A stretch of DNA of 64,000 nucleotides from TK10-74A sp965263065. Lineage in GTDB: Bacteria > Chloroflexota > Dehalococcoidia > Bin125. The notes under the pieces were generated by a model. That model ran no database searches and was not told where the DNA came from. It saw only the letters and a list, made by a program, of their open reading frames with translations. Both the position numbers and the translations under genes were made by a program. The DNA is taken from contig CBDHGH010000003.1 of the NCBI GenBank assembly GCA_965263065.1, forward strand, positions 2,046,001 through 2,110,000, given 5' to 3'. This document shows, piece by piece, positions 20,296-28,944 of this stretch (positions within the stretch are counted from its first letter, which is position 1; each line of letters begins with the position of its first letter).

Positions 20296-20517
20296 TTACC
20301 TCCGTTCGAAATCGTTGCGGTCGATCCCGAGTTGGCGGAGCATGCTCGCGAGCAGCCCCGGCCCCAGCTCCTTGCGGCGGTCCTTCACGATGGTCTTGCG
20401 GGCGCCGTAGTAGAGCGTCAGGTGGCTACCCTTGCCGCGCTTGGCGTCAGCGCGTACCGGGACGCCGCGTTCGCGGCCAAGCTCCCGTACCCGCTTGATG
20501 AAGTCCCGTCCGTTCAC
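20296..20517 (-). CDS. hicA: HicA-type mRNA interferase toxin
   Basis: A 73-aa double-stranded-RNA-binding-fold toxin that cleaves mRNA when not bound by HicB. The HicA pattern is visible: GKGSHLTLYYGARKTIVKD with the catalytic His in GSHLT, and RRKELGPGLLASMLRQLGI. The GTG at 20517 lies 7 bases after a TATACT hexamer (20524-20529), so the transcript is probably leaderless. First gene of hicAB. Confidence 0.9.
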   Translation of the reverse strand: MNGRDFIKRVRELGRERGVPVRADAKRGKGSHLTLYYGARKTIVKDRRKELGPGLLASMLRQLGIDRNDFERR

Positions 20518-20589
20518 GACGCCAGTATAGGGCACAAGTGTCCGAGACCCCAGGACCACCAAGCCGCCGCGAAGGCTGCCGCGCCCCGT

Positions 20590-20922
20590 TCAGGGCTGAC
20601 TGGTCGTGAGCTCGTCTACCGCCACATCAAGCAGCCTGGCAAGCGTGCCGAGCGTGTTCATCGACCCCGTCCGCTGCCCCCGCTCGATCTCGGAGAGGTA
20701 CACCGGGTTGATGCCGGCCGCGGCCGCCAGCTCCCGCTGCGTCATCCCGCGATAGCGGCGATACCCCCGGATGGGAGATTCCCCGGCCAGGAGCCGGTCC
20801 GCGACCTCGATGGGGAAGGATTCGGCGCCCTCGCTCCTGGCGCGATCGTAGAGTGCCTCGTCGCTGATCGCGGCGTCCCCGAGCAAGCGTTCGTCGTCCT
20901 TCTCACCGCGACTTCGGATCAA
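20590..20922 (-). CDS. XRE-family helix-turn-helix protein, probable antitoxin
   Basis: A 110-aa protein with a C-terminal HTH (MTQRELAAAAGINPVYLSEIERG) and LARLLDVAVDEL. The start is a TTG overlapping the TGA of the preceding HTH gene. It resembles the second antitoxin at 51693-52040 (both have a SPIRGYR/SPVRAFR-like bridge then HTH with YLSEIERG). It is the third gene of a toxin, HTH, HTH run, so it may be a second antitoxin or a regulator. Confidence 0.8.
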   Translation of the reverse strand: MIRSRGEKDDERLLGDAAISDEALYDRARSEGAESFPIEVADRLLAGESPIRGYRRYRGMTQRELAAAAGINPVYLSEIERGQRTGSMNTLGTLARLLDVAVDELTTSQP

Positions 20923-21245
20923 CCTTCATCCCCGATCCTCAAAGGCACGGCCGTCTCGTCGTCGCTCTCGCCAAAGAGGGCGACAACCTGCAGCCGCGCT
21001 CCCAATCCCGCGAGATACTTGCGCAGCGTGGAGAGGCGCAGGTCGCCTGCCTGCTCAAGCTGCGAAATCGCTGGTTGGCTGTCCCCAATGCGCAACGCCA
21101 GCTCCGCCTGTGAGCAGTCGAGCGCTCGTCGCAGCTCATGGAGGCCGATCTCGGACAGGGTCTCGGCGCGCAGGGCGGCAAGCCGCTCGGGCGCGCCGGG
21201 ACGAGCGACGACCTGTTCGTGCAGCGTGCGGTAGCTCTTCGCCAT
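20919..21245 (-). CDS. HigA-like XRE antitoxin
   Basis: A 108-aa protein with an HTH in the middle (CSQAELALRIGDSQPAISQLE) and a C-terminal KYLAGLGARLQVVALF segment typical of antitoxins paired with HigB/Gp49-type toxins. It starts 29 bp after the toxin stop and overlaps the next HTH gene by 4 bp. It probably binds the toxin and represses the promoter at 21641-21669. Confidence 0.88.
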   Translation of the reverse strand: MAKSYRTLHEQVVARPGAPERLAALRAETLSEIGLHELRRALDCSQAELALRIGDSQPAISQLEQAGDLRLSTLRKYLAGLGARLQVVALFGESDDETAVPLRIGDEG

Positions 21246-21274
21246 GATGTATCCCCCTCTACGAACCGGCCGCG

Positions 21275-21634
21275 CTACGGGAGTAGTCCTTCGCGACGGA
21301 GTTCCTCCAGATAGGCGTCATACAGTGTGTCCGCCTCCGGTATCGCTTGCTCGTACCACAGGCTCCACGCCCCGGTCTTGTCGCCGCCCAGCAACAGGAC
21401 GGCGTGGCGGCGCGGGTCGAACGCGAAGAGCACCCGGAGCGCGCCTCCCCGCGAAGCCCGTAACTCTTTCATGTGGGCGTGTCGAGAGCCTCGGATGGTG
21501 TCGACGACTGGACGTCCCAGCGCCGGACCGAACTCGCTGAGCAGCATCACCCGCGCATCCAGTGCTTCCTGCTGCTCGGCCGTCAGCCCACTCCACCAGC
21601 GCCCAAACTGGCTGGTGTACTCGACTTCCCACAC
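21275..21634 (-). CDS. RelE/HigB (Gp49-type) toxin
   Basis: A 119-aa probable ribosome-dependent mRNase. Family features: N-terminal VEYTSQFGRWWSGLT, central SRHAHMKELRA and GALRVLFAFDPRRHAVLLLGGDK, and the C-terminal helix TLYDAYLEEL. It begins at a GTG (21634) just downstream of a consensus-like promoter. First gene of a toxin-antitoxin-HTH operon. Confidence 0.9.
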   Translation of the reverse strand: MWEVEYTSQFGRWWSGLTAEQQEALDARVMLLSEFGPALGRPVVDTIRGSRHAHMKELRASRGGALRVLFAFDPRRHAVLLLGGDKTGAWSLWYEQAIPEADTLYDAYLEELRREGLLP

Positions 21635-21640
21635 GGCCCG

Positions 21641-21669
21641 AGTATAAGTAATTCCTAATGAGAGGGCAA
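21641..21669 (-). promoter_or_regulatory. Sigma-70-like promoter of the toxin-antitoxin operon
   Basis: Read on the minus strand: TTGCCC (21669-21664), a 17-bp spacer, then TATACT (21646-21641). The GTG start of the toxin gene follows 6 bp later, so the transcript is leaderless or nearly so. Confidence 0.7.
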
Positions 21670-21727
21670 CGGCGACCGCCGCTCACGGGTGGGAATTGCT
21701 GGTCTTGCCGCCCCCAGCCCCGACCGC

Positions 21728-22816
21728 CTAGCCCGCCCGGTCGCCGCGCAGTTGACCGCAGGCGGCCGCGATGTCGCGGCCCTTCTCGGCCCGCACCGTC
21801 GCCGCGACGCCCGCCGACGTGAGCCGCGCCTCGAAGCGCAGCACCGCCGATTGGCTGGGCCGCTCCCCAATCACCCCCGGCGACGGGTTGATCGGGATCA
21901 GGTTGACGTGACAGTTGAGCCCGCGCAGCAGCCGCGCCAGCTGCGCCGCCTGCGCCGCCGAGTCGTTGACGCCCGCCAGCAGCACGTACTCGACCGACAC
22001 ACGCCGCCCCGTCGTCGCGACGTGCGCCCGCGCCGCCTCGACGATCGCCCCCAGCGACGCCGACGGCAGCGGCACGAGCTCCCGCCGCAGCGCCTCGTCG
22101 GGCGCGTGCAGGCTGACCGCCAGGTTGACCCGCGGATGGTCGGCGGCGAGCCGCTGGATGCCCGGCGTCAGCCCCACCGTCGAGACGGTGATCCGGCGCG
22201 GACTCATCGCAAAGCCGTCGGCGTCGGTCAGCCGCGACAGCGCCGCGTGGGTCGCGGCGTAGTTCGCCAGCGGCTCGCCCATGCCCATGAACACGACGTT
22301 GGTCAGGCCCGCCCCCGCCTCGCCCCCGGCGTCCTGCGCCGCGATGCGCCCGATGGTCAGCACCTGCGCCAGGATCTCTCCCGCCGACAGCTGGCGCCGG
22401 AAGCCCTGCGCGCCCGTCGCGCAGAAGGTGCAGGCCATCGCGCAGCCGGCCTGCGTCGAGACGCAGACCGTCCGTCGCGCCCGCCGCTTCCCGAACGGGT
22501 CGTAGCGCATCAGCACCGTCTCGATCAGCTCGCCGTCGCCCATGCGCAGCAGCAGCTTGGTCGTGCTGCCGTCGGCGCTCGTCTGCTCCCCCACCGACGT
22601 CGCCGCACCCACCCGCAGCCGCTCCGACAGCCCCGACCGCAGGTCCAGCGGCAGGTCGGTCATCTCCTCGAAGTCCAGCGCGAAGCGCTTGTACACCGCC
22701 TGCGCGACCTGCCGCGCCCGATACGCCGGCGCGCCCAACTCCCCGACGACCGCCGCCAGCTCCCCGGCCGGCAGGTCCAGCAGCGACGGCCGCGCGTCCG
22801 CCGTTCGCGGGCTCAT
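21728..22816 (-). CDS. rlmN: 23S rRNA/tRNA adenine C2-methyltransferase RlmN
   Basis: Radical SAM enzyme that methylates C2 of adenosine 2503 in 23S rRNA and A37 of some tRNAs. The 362-aa protein has the radical SAM motif CAMACTFC, the GMGEPLANY motif, STVGLTPGI and SLHAPDEALR. A C-terminal Cys (AACGQLRG) fits the methyl-carrying cysteine. It overlaps fmt by 4 bp (ATGA). Confidence 0.97.
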   Translation of the reverse strand: MSPRTADARPSLLDLPAGELAAVVGELGAPAYRARQVAQAVYKRFALDFEEMTDLPLDLRSGLSERLRVGAATSVGEQTSADGSTTKLLLRMGDGELIETVLMRYDPFGKRRARRTVCVSTQAGCAMACTFCATGAQGFRRQLSAGEILAQVLTIGRIAAQDAGGEAGAGLTNVVFMGMGEPLANYAATHAALSRLTDADGFAMSPRRITVSTVGLTPGIQRLAADHPRVNLAVSLHAPDEALRRELVPLPSASLGAIVEAARAHVATTGRRVSVEYVLLAGVNDSAAQAAQLARLLRGLNCHVNLIPINPSPGVIGERPSQSAVLRFEARLTSAGVAATVRAEKGRDIAAACGQLRGDRAG

Positions 22817-23757
22817 GCGGGCCCGCCCAGCCGCTGCCCGAGCAAGTCTGGCTCCCCGTTGGCGAAGGCGCGGGCGTCGAGCGCCTGCTTGCCCGCCCGC
22901 TGCAACCGCTCGACCCGCAGCAGCCCCGCGCCCGTCGCGACGTCGATCGTCTCCCCCACCGCGACCACCGTCCCCGGCGCGGCGCCCGCCGCCCCCGCGT
23001 CCGGCCGCGCGCGCCAGATGCGCACGTCACGGGTCCGCAGCCGGGTCGTCGCGCCCGGCCAGGGCGAGAACGCCCGCACCTGCCGCTCGATCTCGACCGC
23101 CGGCCGCGTCCAGTCGATCCACCCCTGCGACTTGCGCAGCCGCGGCGCCCGCGTCGCCAGCGACGCATCCTGCGGCCGCGGCGCGATGTCGCCCGACAGC
23201 CAGGCCGGGATCGTCTCGAGCAGCAGCGACGCTCCCAGCGCCGCCAGCCGATCGCTCAGGCTGCCGGCGTCCTCGTCCGGCCCGATCGCCTGCGCCCGCG
23301 ACGCCAGGATGTCGCCCGTGTCCTCGCCCGCGTCCACCCGCATGATCGTCGCGCCGGTCTCGGCGTCGCCGGCCAGGATCGCCGCCGCCACCGGCGACGC
23401 CCCCCGCCAGCGCGGCAGCAGCGAGGCGTGCACGTTCAGCGTCCCGAAGCGCGGCAGGGCCAGCACGCCGGGCCGCAGGATCTGCCCGTACGCCACGATC
23501 ACCTGCAGGTCCGCCCCGTAGGCCGCCAGCGCCGACGTCGCCGCGGGGTCGCGCAGCCGCGCCGGCTGCAGCACGTCGATCCCGGCCGCCTGCGCCGCGA
23601 CCTTCACCGGCGGCGGTCGGGTCGACCGGCCACGGCCCCCGGGCCGGTCCGGCTGCGTCACCACGACGCACGGCCGGTAGGGGGTGTCGATCAGCGCCGC
23701 CAGCGACGGCAGGGCGAAGTCGGGCGAGCCAAAGAACGCGACGCGCGGGATCGTCAT
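22813..23757 (-). CDS. fmt: Methionyl-tRNA formyltransferase
   Basis: Formylates initiator Met-tRNA using 10-formyl-THF. The 314-aa product begins RVAFFGSPDFALPSL, with the catalytic region LNVHASLLPRWRGASP and AGEDTGDIL, and a C-terminal OB-like tRNA-binding domain. It is translationally coupled to rlmN downstream and 20 bp downstream of the SAM hydrolase-like gene. Confidence 0.97.
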   Translation of the reverse strand: MTIPRVAFFGSPDFALPSLAALIDTPYRPCVVVTQPDRPGGRGRSTRPPPVKVAAQAAGIDVLQPARLRDPAATSALAAYGADLQVIVAYGQILRPGVLALPRFGTLNVHASLLPRWRGASPVAAAILAGDAETGATIMRVDAGEDTGDILASRAQAIGPDEDAGSLSDRLAALGASLLLETIPAWLSGDIAPRPQDASLATRAPRLRKSQGWIDWTRPAVEIERQVRAFSPWPGATTRLRTRDVRIWRARPDAGAAGAAPGTVVAVGETIDVATGAGLLRVERLQRAGKQALDARAFANGEPDLLGQRLGGPA

Positions 23758-23777
23758 GCGGCGAGCATACGGGGCGA

Positions 23778-24605
23778 TCAGCCCCCGCTGTGCAGCCGCC
23801 GCAGCCGCACCGGTGTCCCCCGCCCGATGCCCAGCGCCGCCGCGGCGCTCCCGTTCGCCAGCGCGATCTCCACGTACCCGCTCGACGACGGCAGCGCCAC
23901 GACCTCCGCCCCGCCGGCCGCGTAGCTCTCCGCCGGCCCCGCGATGGTCCGCCCGCCCGCCTCGACCGTGAACGCCTCCCCCGCCTCCGACGCCCGGAAG
24001 CTCGTAATCGCGTTGCCGAAGCGGTCGACGTGCAGGATGCGTCCCTCGCCCGCGCCGTCGATCAGGGGGCTGGCCAGCGACGCCGCCACCGTCACCTCCG
24101 CCACCGATGTTCCCACTTCCGCCATCCCCCGTCCCGACGCCAGCGCCGCCGCGACCGGCGCCATCAGGTCGCGGCCGTGGAACGTCCGCGACACCTCCGC
24201 CGCCGCGAACGGCGTCGCGCCGATGTCGACGGCGGCCAGCCCGGCCGGCAGCGGCGCTCGCGCCGTGCCCGCGGCCGGTCGCATCGACGCCGGCAGCCCG
24301 CTGCTCAGCACGCCGGTGTCGGGGCCCACCAGACAGGCCTCGGCCGTCTCGATCGCCACCAGCCGCCGCGCGCTGCCCACCCCCGGGTCGACGACCATCA
24401 CGTGCACGCTGCCCGGCGGGAAGCCCGGCCAGGCGCTCTCGCTCAGGAACAGGCTGGCGGTCAGGTCGCCGGGCGGGATGGCGTGGCTCACATCGACGAT
24501 GCGCACGTTCGGCTGCGACGTCAGCAGCGCCGCGTGCAACTGCGCGACGTAGCCGTCGTCCAGCCCGAAGTCGGTGCTCAGTGTGACGATCCCGCAGGCC
24601 TGCAT
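23778..24605 (-). CDS. SAM hydrolase (hydroxide adenosyltransferase, DUF62 family)
   Basis: Predicted to hydrolyse S-adenosylmethionine to adenosine and methionine. The 275-aa protein has the family N-terminus TLSTDFGLDDGYVAQL, DVSHAIPPGDL, VVDPGVGS, VGPDTGVL and the C-terminal HVDRFGNAITSF. These match the SAM hydroxide adenosyltransferase/fluorinase-like family; hydroxide rather than halide use is inferred from the absence of a fluorinase-type insertion. It sits between secG and fmt in a housekeeping run. Confidence 0.9.
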   Translation of the reverse strand: MQACGIVTLSTDFGLDDGYVAQLHAALLTSQPNVRIVDVSHAIPPGDLTASLFLSESAWPGFPPGSVHVMVVDPGVGSARRLVAIETAEACLVGPDTGVLSSGLPASMRPAAGTARAPLPAGLAAVDIGATPFAAAEVSRTFHGRDLMAPVAAALASGRGMAEVGTSVAEVTVAASLASPLIDGAGEGRILHVDRFGNAITSFRASEAGEAFTVEAGGRTIAGPAESYAAGGAEVVALPSSSGYVEIALANGSAAAALGIGRGTPVRLRRLHSGG

Positions 24606-24658
24606 GGAGTCAGTATGCGCCCGGCACGGCCGACGCGCCGCGCCCGCGCCGCGCCCGC

Positions 24659-24889
24659 TCAGACGCGGATCGCCGCGATCGACAGCGCCACGAAGACCAC
24701 GATCAGCGCGATCGTGCCGCGGAACAACACCCGCTCGACGCCGCGCCGCGTGCGGAACGAATCCCCGCCGCCGCTGCTACCGCCGAAGATGTTGCCCAGG
24801 CCCGCCCCCTTGGCCTGCATCAGCACGGCCGCGATCAGCGCCAGCGCCACCAGGATCTGGAACACGTTGATGATGTGGCTGAGTTCCAT
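24659..24889 (-). CDS. secG: Preprotein translocase subunit SecG
   Basis: A 76-aa membrane subunit of the SecYEG channel. Two hydrophobic helices (FQILVALALIAAVLM and GTIALIVVFVALSIAAI) flank the Gly-rich LGNIFGGSSGGG loop typical of SecG. AAGGA precedes the ATG. Confidence 0.95.
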   Translation of the reverse strand: MELSHIINVFQILVALALIAAVLMQAKGAGLGNIFGGSSGGGDSFRTRRGVERVLFRGTIALIVVFVALSIAAIRV

Positions 24890-24966
24890 TGCGATCCTTG
24901 CGCTGGCCGGATGCGCGACGGCCGGGCTGGCGGGTGCGGGGGCGAAGCCGGCCGCTCGGCGTCGCG

Positions 24967-26304
24967 CTAGCGCGCCGCCGCCGAGACCACCGGGGGACGA
25001 GGCGCCGCCTCGCCGCGCTCATGGTAAATCGTCAGGATCGCATCGGCTAGCTTCGCCGAGTCGTGCCGGTAGCGGTTGCGCTCATCGACCACGTCCGCCG
25101 TGATCACCACGCCGCCCACGCGCGCTTCCCCGCCGCGCACCGGCTCCGACTTCCAGCGCTCCGGCAGCCGCTCCGCCAGGTTGTTGTTCGCCACGATGAA
25201 GTCGAACGGCGACCCGCCCATGTGCGCCTCAATGCTGGCCACGTGGTCCTGCACCGAGTACTGATCGGTCTCGCCGGCCTGCGTCGCCACGTTGCTGACG
25301 AAGATGCGCATCGCGTCCGACTCCTGGAACGCGATGCCCAGGGCGGGCACCATCAGGTTGGGCAGCACGCTCGTGTAGAGGCTGCCCGGCCCGACCACGA
25401 TCAGGTCCGCGTTGCGCACCGCGTTGAGCGCGTCCGGGTGCGCCGACGGCCGCGCCGGTTCCAGGCTGACCGTCGCGATCTCCGCCTGCGCCGCCGTGAT
25501 CGCCGATTCGCCCCGAATCGTGCGCCCGTCCCGTGTCCGTGCCGCCAGCCGCACGTCCTCCAGCGTCGACGGAAGGATCTGCCCCCGCACCGCCAGCACG
25601 CGCCCCGTCTCGTGGATCGCCTGCTCCATCGAGCCGGTGACCTCGGACATCGCGACGATGAACAGGTTGCCGAACGAATGCCCCGACAGCCCCTCGCCCG
25701 ATTCCGGCGGGAAGCGGTACTGGAACAGCCGCGTCATCAGCGGCTCCGCGTCGGCCACCGCCGCGATGCAGTTGCGCACGTCGCCGGGCGGGATCACGCC
25801 CATGTCCTGCCGCAGCCGCCCCGACGAGCCGCCGTCGTCGGCGACCGTCACGACCGCCGTCAGGTTGTCGGTGTACTCCTTGAGGCCGCGCAGCAGGATC
25901 GACAGCCCCGTGCCGCCGCCGATCGCCACGATGCGCGGCCCGCGGCCCGAGAAGCGGTGTCGGTAGACCAGGTTGACGAGGCTCTCGCGCTGGCCGTTGC
26001 CGGTGCCGCGCGCCAGCGGGCGCATCGCGGCCAGCAGGCCGGCGCTGAACTTCCACACCCCCACGACCACGAACAGCACCGCCACGCCGATAAACAGCAC
26101 GCCGCGGAGGACCTGCGGGATGAACTGCAAGGTCAGGTAGAAGAACGCGTCGGGCAGGGTCAGAGTGAGGTAGGCCTCACGCGCCAGGAACGACACCCCC
26201 AGCCCCAGAAACGCCATGCCCAGGAAGAGGAGGAGGAACCAGCGCTTCACGCCCATGCCGGGCAGAAGCCACTTCCGCGTATCCGGGTCGCGGAGCCATA
26301 TCAT
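24967..26304 (-). CDS. yvcK: YvcK/CofD-like family protein (gluconeogenesis factor type) with membrane N-terminus
   Basis: A 445-aa protein. The N-terminal 95 residues hold two to three membrane helices (WFLLLFLGMAFLGLGVSFL; VLFIGVAVLFVVVGVW). The soluble part has YvcK motifs: RIVAIGGGTGLSILLRGLK, VTVADDGGSSGRLR, GVIPPGDVRNCIAAVAD, GHSFGNLFIVAM and VGPGSLYTSVLPNL. YvcK proteins affect carbon metabolism and cell-wall shape by binding UDP-sugars. A TATAGT hexamer lies 9 bp before the ATG. Confidence 0.94.
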   Translation of the reverse strand: MIWLRDPDTRKWLLPGMGVKRWFLLLFLGMAFLGLGVSFLAREAYLTLTLPDAFFYLTLQFIPQVLRGVLFIGVAVLFVVVGVWKFSAGLLAAMRPLARGTGNGQRESLVNLVYRHRFSGRGPRIVAIGGGTGLSILLRGLKEYTDNLTAVVTVADDGGSSGRLRQDMGVIPPGDVRNCIAAVADAEPLMTRLFQYRFPPESGEGLSGHSFGNLFIVAMSEVTGSMEQAIHETGRVLAVRGQILPSTLEDVRLAARTRDGRTIRGESAITAAQAEIATVSLEPARPSAHPDALNAVRNADLIVVGPGSLYTSVLPNLMVPALGIAFQESDAMRIFVSNVATQAGETDQYSVQDHVASIEAHMGGSPFDFIVANNNLAERLPERWKSEPVRGGEARVGGVVITADVVDERNRYRHDSAKLADAILTIYHERGEAAPRPPVVSAAAR

Positions 26305-26312
26305 TGTTGTGC

Positions 26313-26318
26313 ACTATA
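26313..26318 (-). promoter_or_regulatory. Putative -10 element of yvcK
   Basis: TATAGT on the minus strand, 8 bases upstream of the yvcK ATG in the 148-bp gap after gatB. No clear -35 is seen. The spacing predicts a leaderless mRNA. Confidence 0.45.
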
Positions 26319-26452
26319 CGACCGGTCGGCGGATACGACCACAGGACCGCCCTCCCGGCGCGGGCGCCGTCGAGCCGACGACGGCCGCCCACCCACCATG
26401 ACGCCGCGCGCCGCGATCGGGTTCCCCGCCGTCCCAAAAAGCCAGCCGCCGC

Positions 26453-27970
26453 TCAGCCCGCCAGCAACTCGCGCAGGATGCCCGTCACCAGCTTGGGGTT
26501 CGCGCGACCGCGCGTCGCCCGCATCACTTGGCCCATCAGGAACTTGAGCGCCTCCTGCTTGCCCGCCCGATAATCGGCCACGGCCTGCGGCTGCGCCCCG
26601 ATTACCTCCCCCACGACCTCCCGCAGCGCCGCGTCGTCGCTGATCTGCGTCTGTCCCGACGCCTCGACGATCGCGCGCGCATCGCGGCCGCTCGTGAACA
26701 TCGACTCGAACACGTCCTTGGCTTGCGTGTTGCTGATCGTGCCCGCCTCGATCAGCGACACCAGTTGCGCCAGCTGCCCCGGCCGGATGCGCGCCGCGTC
26801 GATCTCCTGGCCCGCCTCGTGCATCAGCCGGGCCATCTCCCCCACCATCCAGTGCGCGACGCCCTGCCGCGCCCGCTCCGGCGCATCCGCGCCCAGCGCC
26901 GCGACCGCCGCCTCGTAGTAGTCCGCCGTCGCGCGGTCGTCCGTCAGCAGCCCCGACTCGAAGTCGGCCAGGCCGTACTGCGCCTGGAAGCGCGGCAGCC
27001 GCGCCGCCGGCAACTCCGGCAGCGCCGCCCGGATCGCCTCGACCCGATCCCGCCCCGTGCGCAGCGGCGGCAGGTCGGGGTCCGGGAAGTAGCGGTAGTC
27101 GTCCGACTCCTCCTTCGAGCGCTGCGACACCGTCACCTCGCGGTCGTCCACCCAGCCCCGCGTCTCCTGGCGGATGCGCTCCCCGTTGCGCAGCGCCGCC
27201 GCCTGCCGGCGCTGCTCGAATTGCAGCGCCTTGTAGACGGCCCGGAACGAGTTCATGTTCTTGACTTCCACCTTGGTCCCGAAGGCCTCCTGCCCCCACG
27301 GCCGCAGCGAGATGTTCGCGTCGCAGCGGAACGACCCCTTCTCCATGTCCGCCGTCGAGACGTCGAGGTAGCGGTAGATCTGCCGCAGGGCCACCAGGTA
27401 GGCCCGCGCCTCCTCGGGGTTGCGCATGTCCGGCTCCGACACGCACTCCATCAGCGGCACGCCGCTGCGATTCAGGTCCAGCAGCGAGTACGTCTCGCCC
27501 GTCGCGTCCTCGCGGTGCAGCAGCCGCGCCGTGTCCTCCTCCAGGTGGATGCGTGTCACGCCGATGCGCCGCGTCCGCCCGTCGACCTCCACGTCCAGGT
27601 AGCCGTTAAGGCTCAGCGGCTCGTCGAACTGGCTGATCTGGTAGCCCTTCATCAGGTCCGGGTAGTGGTAGTTCTTGCGGTCGAACTTCGAGAGCTCGGG
27701 GATCTCCATGTGCAGCGCCAGCGCCGCGCGGATCGTCCACTCGACGGCCGTCTCGTTGATCACCGGCAGCATCCCCGGCATCCCCTGGCAGATCGGGCAG
27801 ACGTGCGTGTTGGGCGCCGCGTCGGCGTACTGCGCCGGGCAGCGACAGAACATCTTGCTCGCCGTCTTCAGCTGCGAGTGCACCTCCAGCCCGATGACCG
27901 TCTCGAACTCGCCCGCTCCGTCGGGGGCGGCCTCGGTCGCGATGGTCTGGGGCGTCGGAGGAGAGGTCAT
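26453..27970 (-). CDS. gatB: Asp-tRNA(Asn)/Glu-tRNA(Gln) amidotransferase subunit B
   Basis: The 505-aa subunit binds misacylated tRNA and forms the kinase part of GatCAB. Motifs: IGLEVHSQLKTASKMFC, a zinc-type Cys cluster (CRCP ... CPICQG), YPDLMKGYQISQFDEP, LEEDTARL and DLNRSGVPLMECVSEPD. The C-terminal YqeY-like domain ends KFLMGQVMRATRGRANP. The ATG at 27970 lacks a strong Shine-Dalgarno sequence. gatA and gatC are not in the window. Confidence 0.97.
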   Translation of the reverse strand: MTSPPTPQTIATEAAPDGAGEFETVIGLEVHSQLKTASKMFCRCPAQYADAAPNTHVCPICQGMPGMLPVINETAVEWTIRAALALHMEIPELSKFDRKNYHYPDLMKGYQISQFDEPLSLNGYLDVEVDGRTRRIGVTRIHLEEDTARLLHREDATGETYSLLDLNRSGVPLMECVSEPDMRNPEEARAYLVALRQIYRYLDVSTADMEKGSFRCDANISLRPWGQEAFGTKVEVKNMNSFRAVYKALQFEQRRQAAALRNGERIRQETRGWVDDREVTVSQRSKEESDDYRYFPDPDLPPLRTGRDRVEAIRAALPELPAARLPRFQAQYGLADFESGLLTDDRATADYYEAAVAALGADAPERARQGVAHWMVGEMARLMHEAGQEIDAARIRPGQLAQLVSLIEAGTISNTQAKDVFESMFTSGRDARAIVEASGQTQISDDAALREVVGEVIGAQPQAVADYRAGKQEALKFLMGQVMRATRGRANPKLVTGILRELLAG

Positions 27971-28250
27971 CGTCTGTGCATCGTATAGGGCGTGCCGGCG
28001 GTTCGCGTCCTTCCGCGGGCCGTTCCCGTGCGAGGCCTGCAGCTCACAGGGGCGAATCAATGGGCCGGCCACGGCGCGCGCTCTCTCCGTGGCCATCGAG
28101 ACTCGGCGCCAGGCCATCGCGCGGCGGGCGCACTCGGTGTAGGATGAGCGCCCACCATGCCGCGCCATGCTCTATCCTGATCTCGCGCGTCCGGCGGCAC
28201 GGAGCAGGATGCCCAGCCGAGGAACAGTCGAGGACGCGAGGGAGGATCCC

Positions 28251-28547
28251 ATGACCACCGTTGAAGCCGTTGTGACTATGACGACGAGCCGCTCTGCGGA
28301 TCACGCCGATCAGTTCGTCGCCACCGGGCACGAGCTCCCCATCTTCGTGTGCGGGTCCGGCGATGATGAGGTCGTGGAGGAGCGCGTGCAGGAATCGCTC
28401 ACGGCGATCATGCGCCACATCACCACCGATAGTACGCGGCCGGCGATCGAGTACCTACGAGCGCGGGGCGTGGAGTTGCACATCGTCCCGGAGGAACCGT
28501 CGCCGCCTACGCACTCGTCGACCCGCCGGGTCGCGGTCTATGCCTGA
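28251..28547 (+). CDS. Small hypothetical protein, first of a coupled pair
   Basis: A 98-aa protein starting MTTVEAVV after a GGGAGG ribosome site; a TATCCT hexamer lies at 28173. The middle (HELPIFVCGSGDDEVVEERVQESLTAIMRHI) has a strand-turn-helix pattern loosely like HicB-type folds, but I do not recognise a family. It overlaps the next gene by 8 bp, suggesting a two-protein unit, perhaps toxin-antitoxin-like. Confidence 0.65.
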   Translation: MTTVEAVVTMTTSRSADHADQFVATGHELPIFVCGSGDDEVVEERVQESLTAIMRHITTDSTRPAIEYLRARGVELHIVPEEPSPPTHSSTRRVAVYA

Positions 28548-28788
28548 GTTCATCAGCCGGGGCGATGCCTTCGCGCTGGTCGAGTCTCTTGGCTACGAGG
28601 CGGTGGCGGAACTGGGCAACACGACCGTGTTCGCGAGCACGCAGGCGCCACTGGAAGAAGCGCGTTTCACGCTCAATATAGAGGATCCTGTGCGGCTTGC
28701 GGCACTTGAGGAGTTCCTGATCGATCAAGTCGGCGTCCCTGCCGCTCGCGTGTACGCCGACGTCGAGCAACTGTGGCCCCGCGGGTGA
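28540..28788 (+). CDS. Small hypothetical protein, second of a coupled pair
   Basis: An 82-aa acidic protein (MPEFISRGDAFALVESLGYE ...), compact with alternating helices and strands and a C-terminal DVEQLWPRG. Its ATG lies inside the end of the preceding gene, so expression depends on it. No family recognised. Confidence 0.65.
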   Translation: MPEFISRGDAFALVESLGYEAVAELGNTTVFASTQAPLEEARFTLNIEDPVRLAALEEFLIDQVGVPAARVYADVEQLWPRG

Positions 28789-28944
28789 GCCCCGATCTCC
28801 GCCGGATGGTCGACGCTGCACCATGATGCCGGGTCTGCATGGCGTCCCGCCCGCTACCGTGTCGTCGCGTGTGCGGCCCCGGCACTGCGCCAGACGACTG
28901 CGTCCGCTACGCTGGGCCCCGTTGTCCCGACGGACCCGCGTCCA

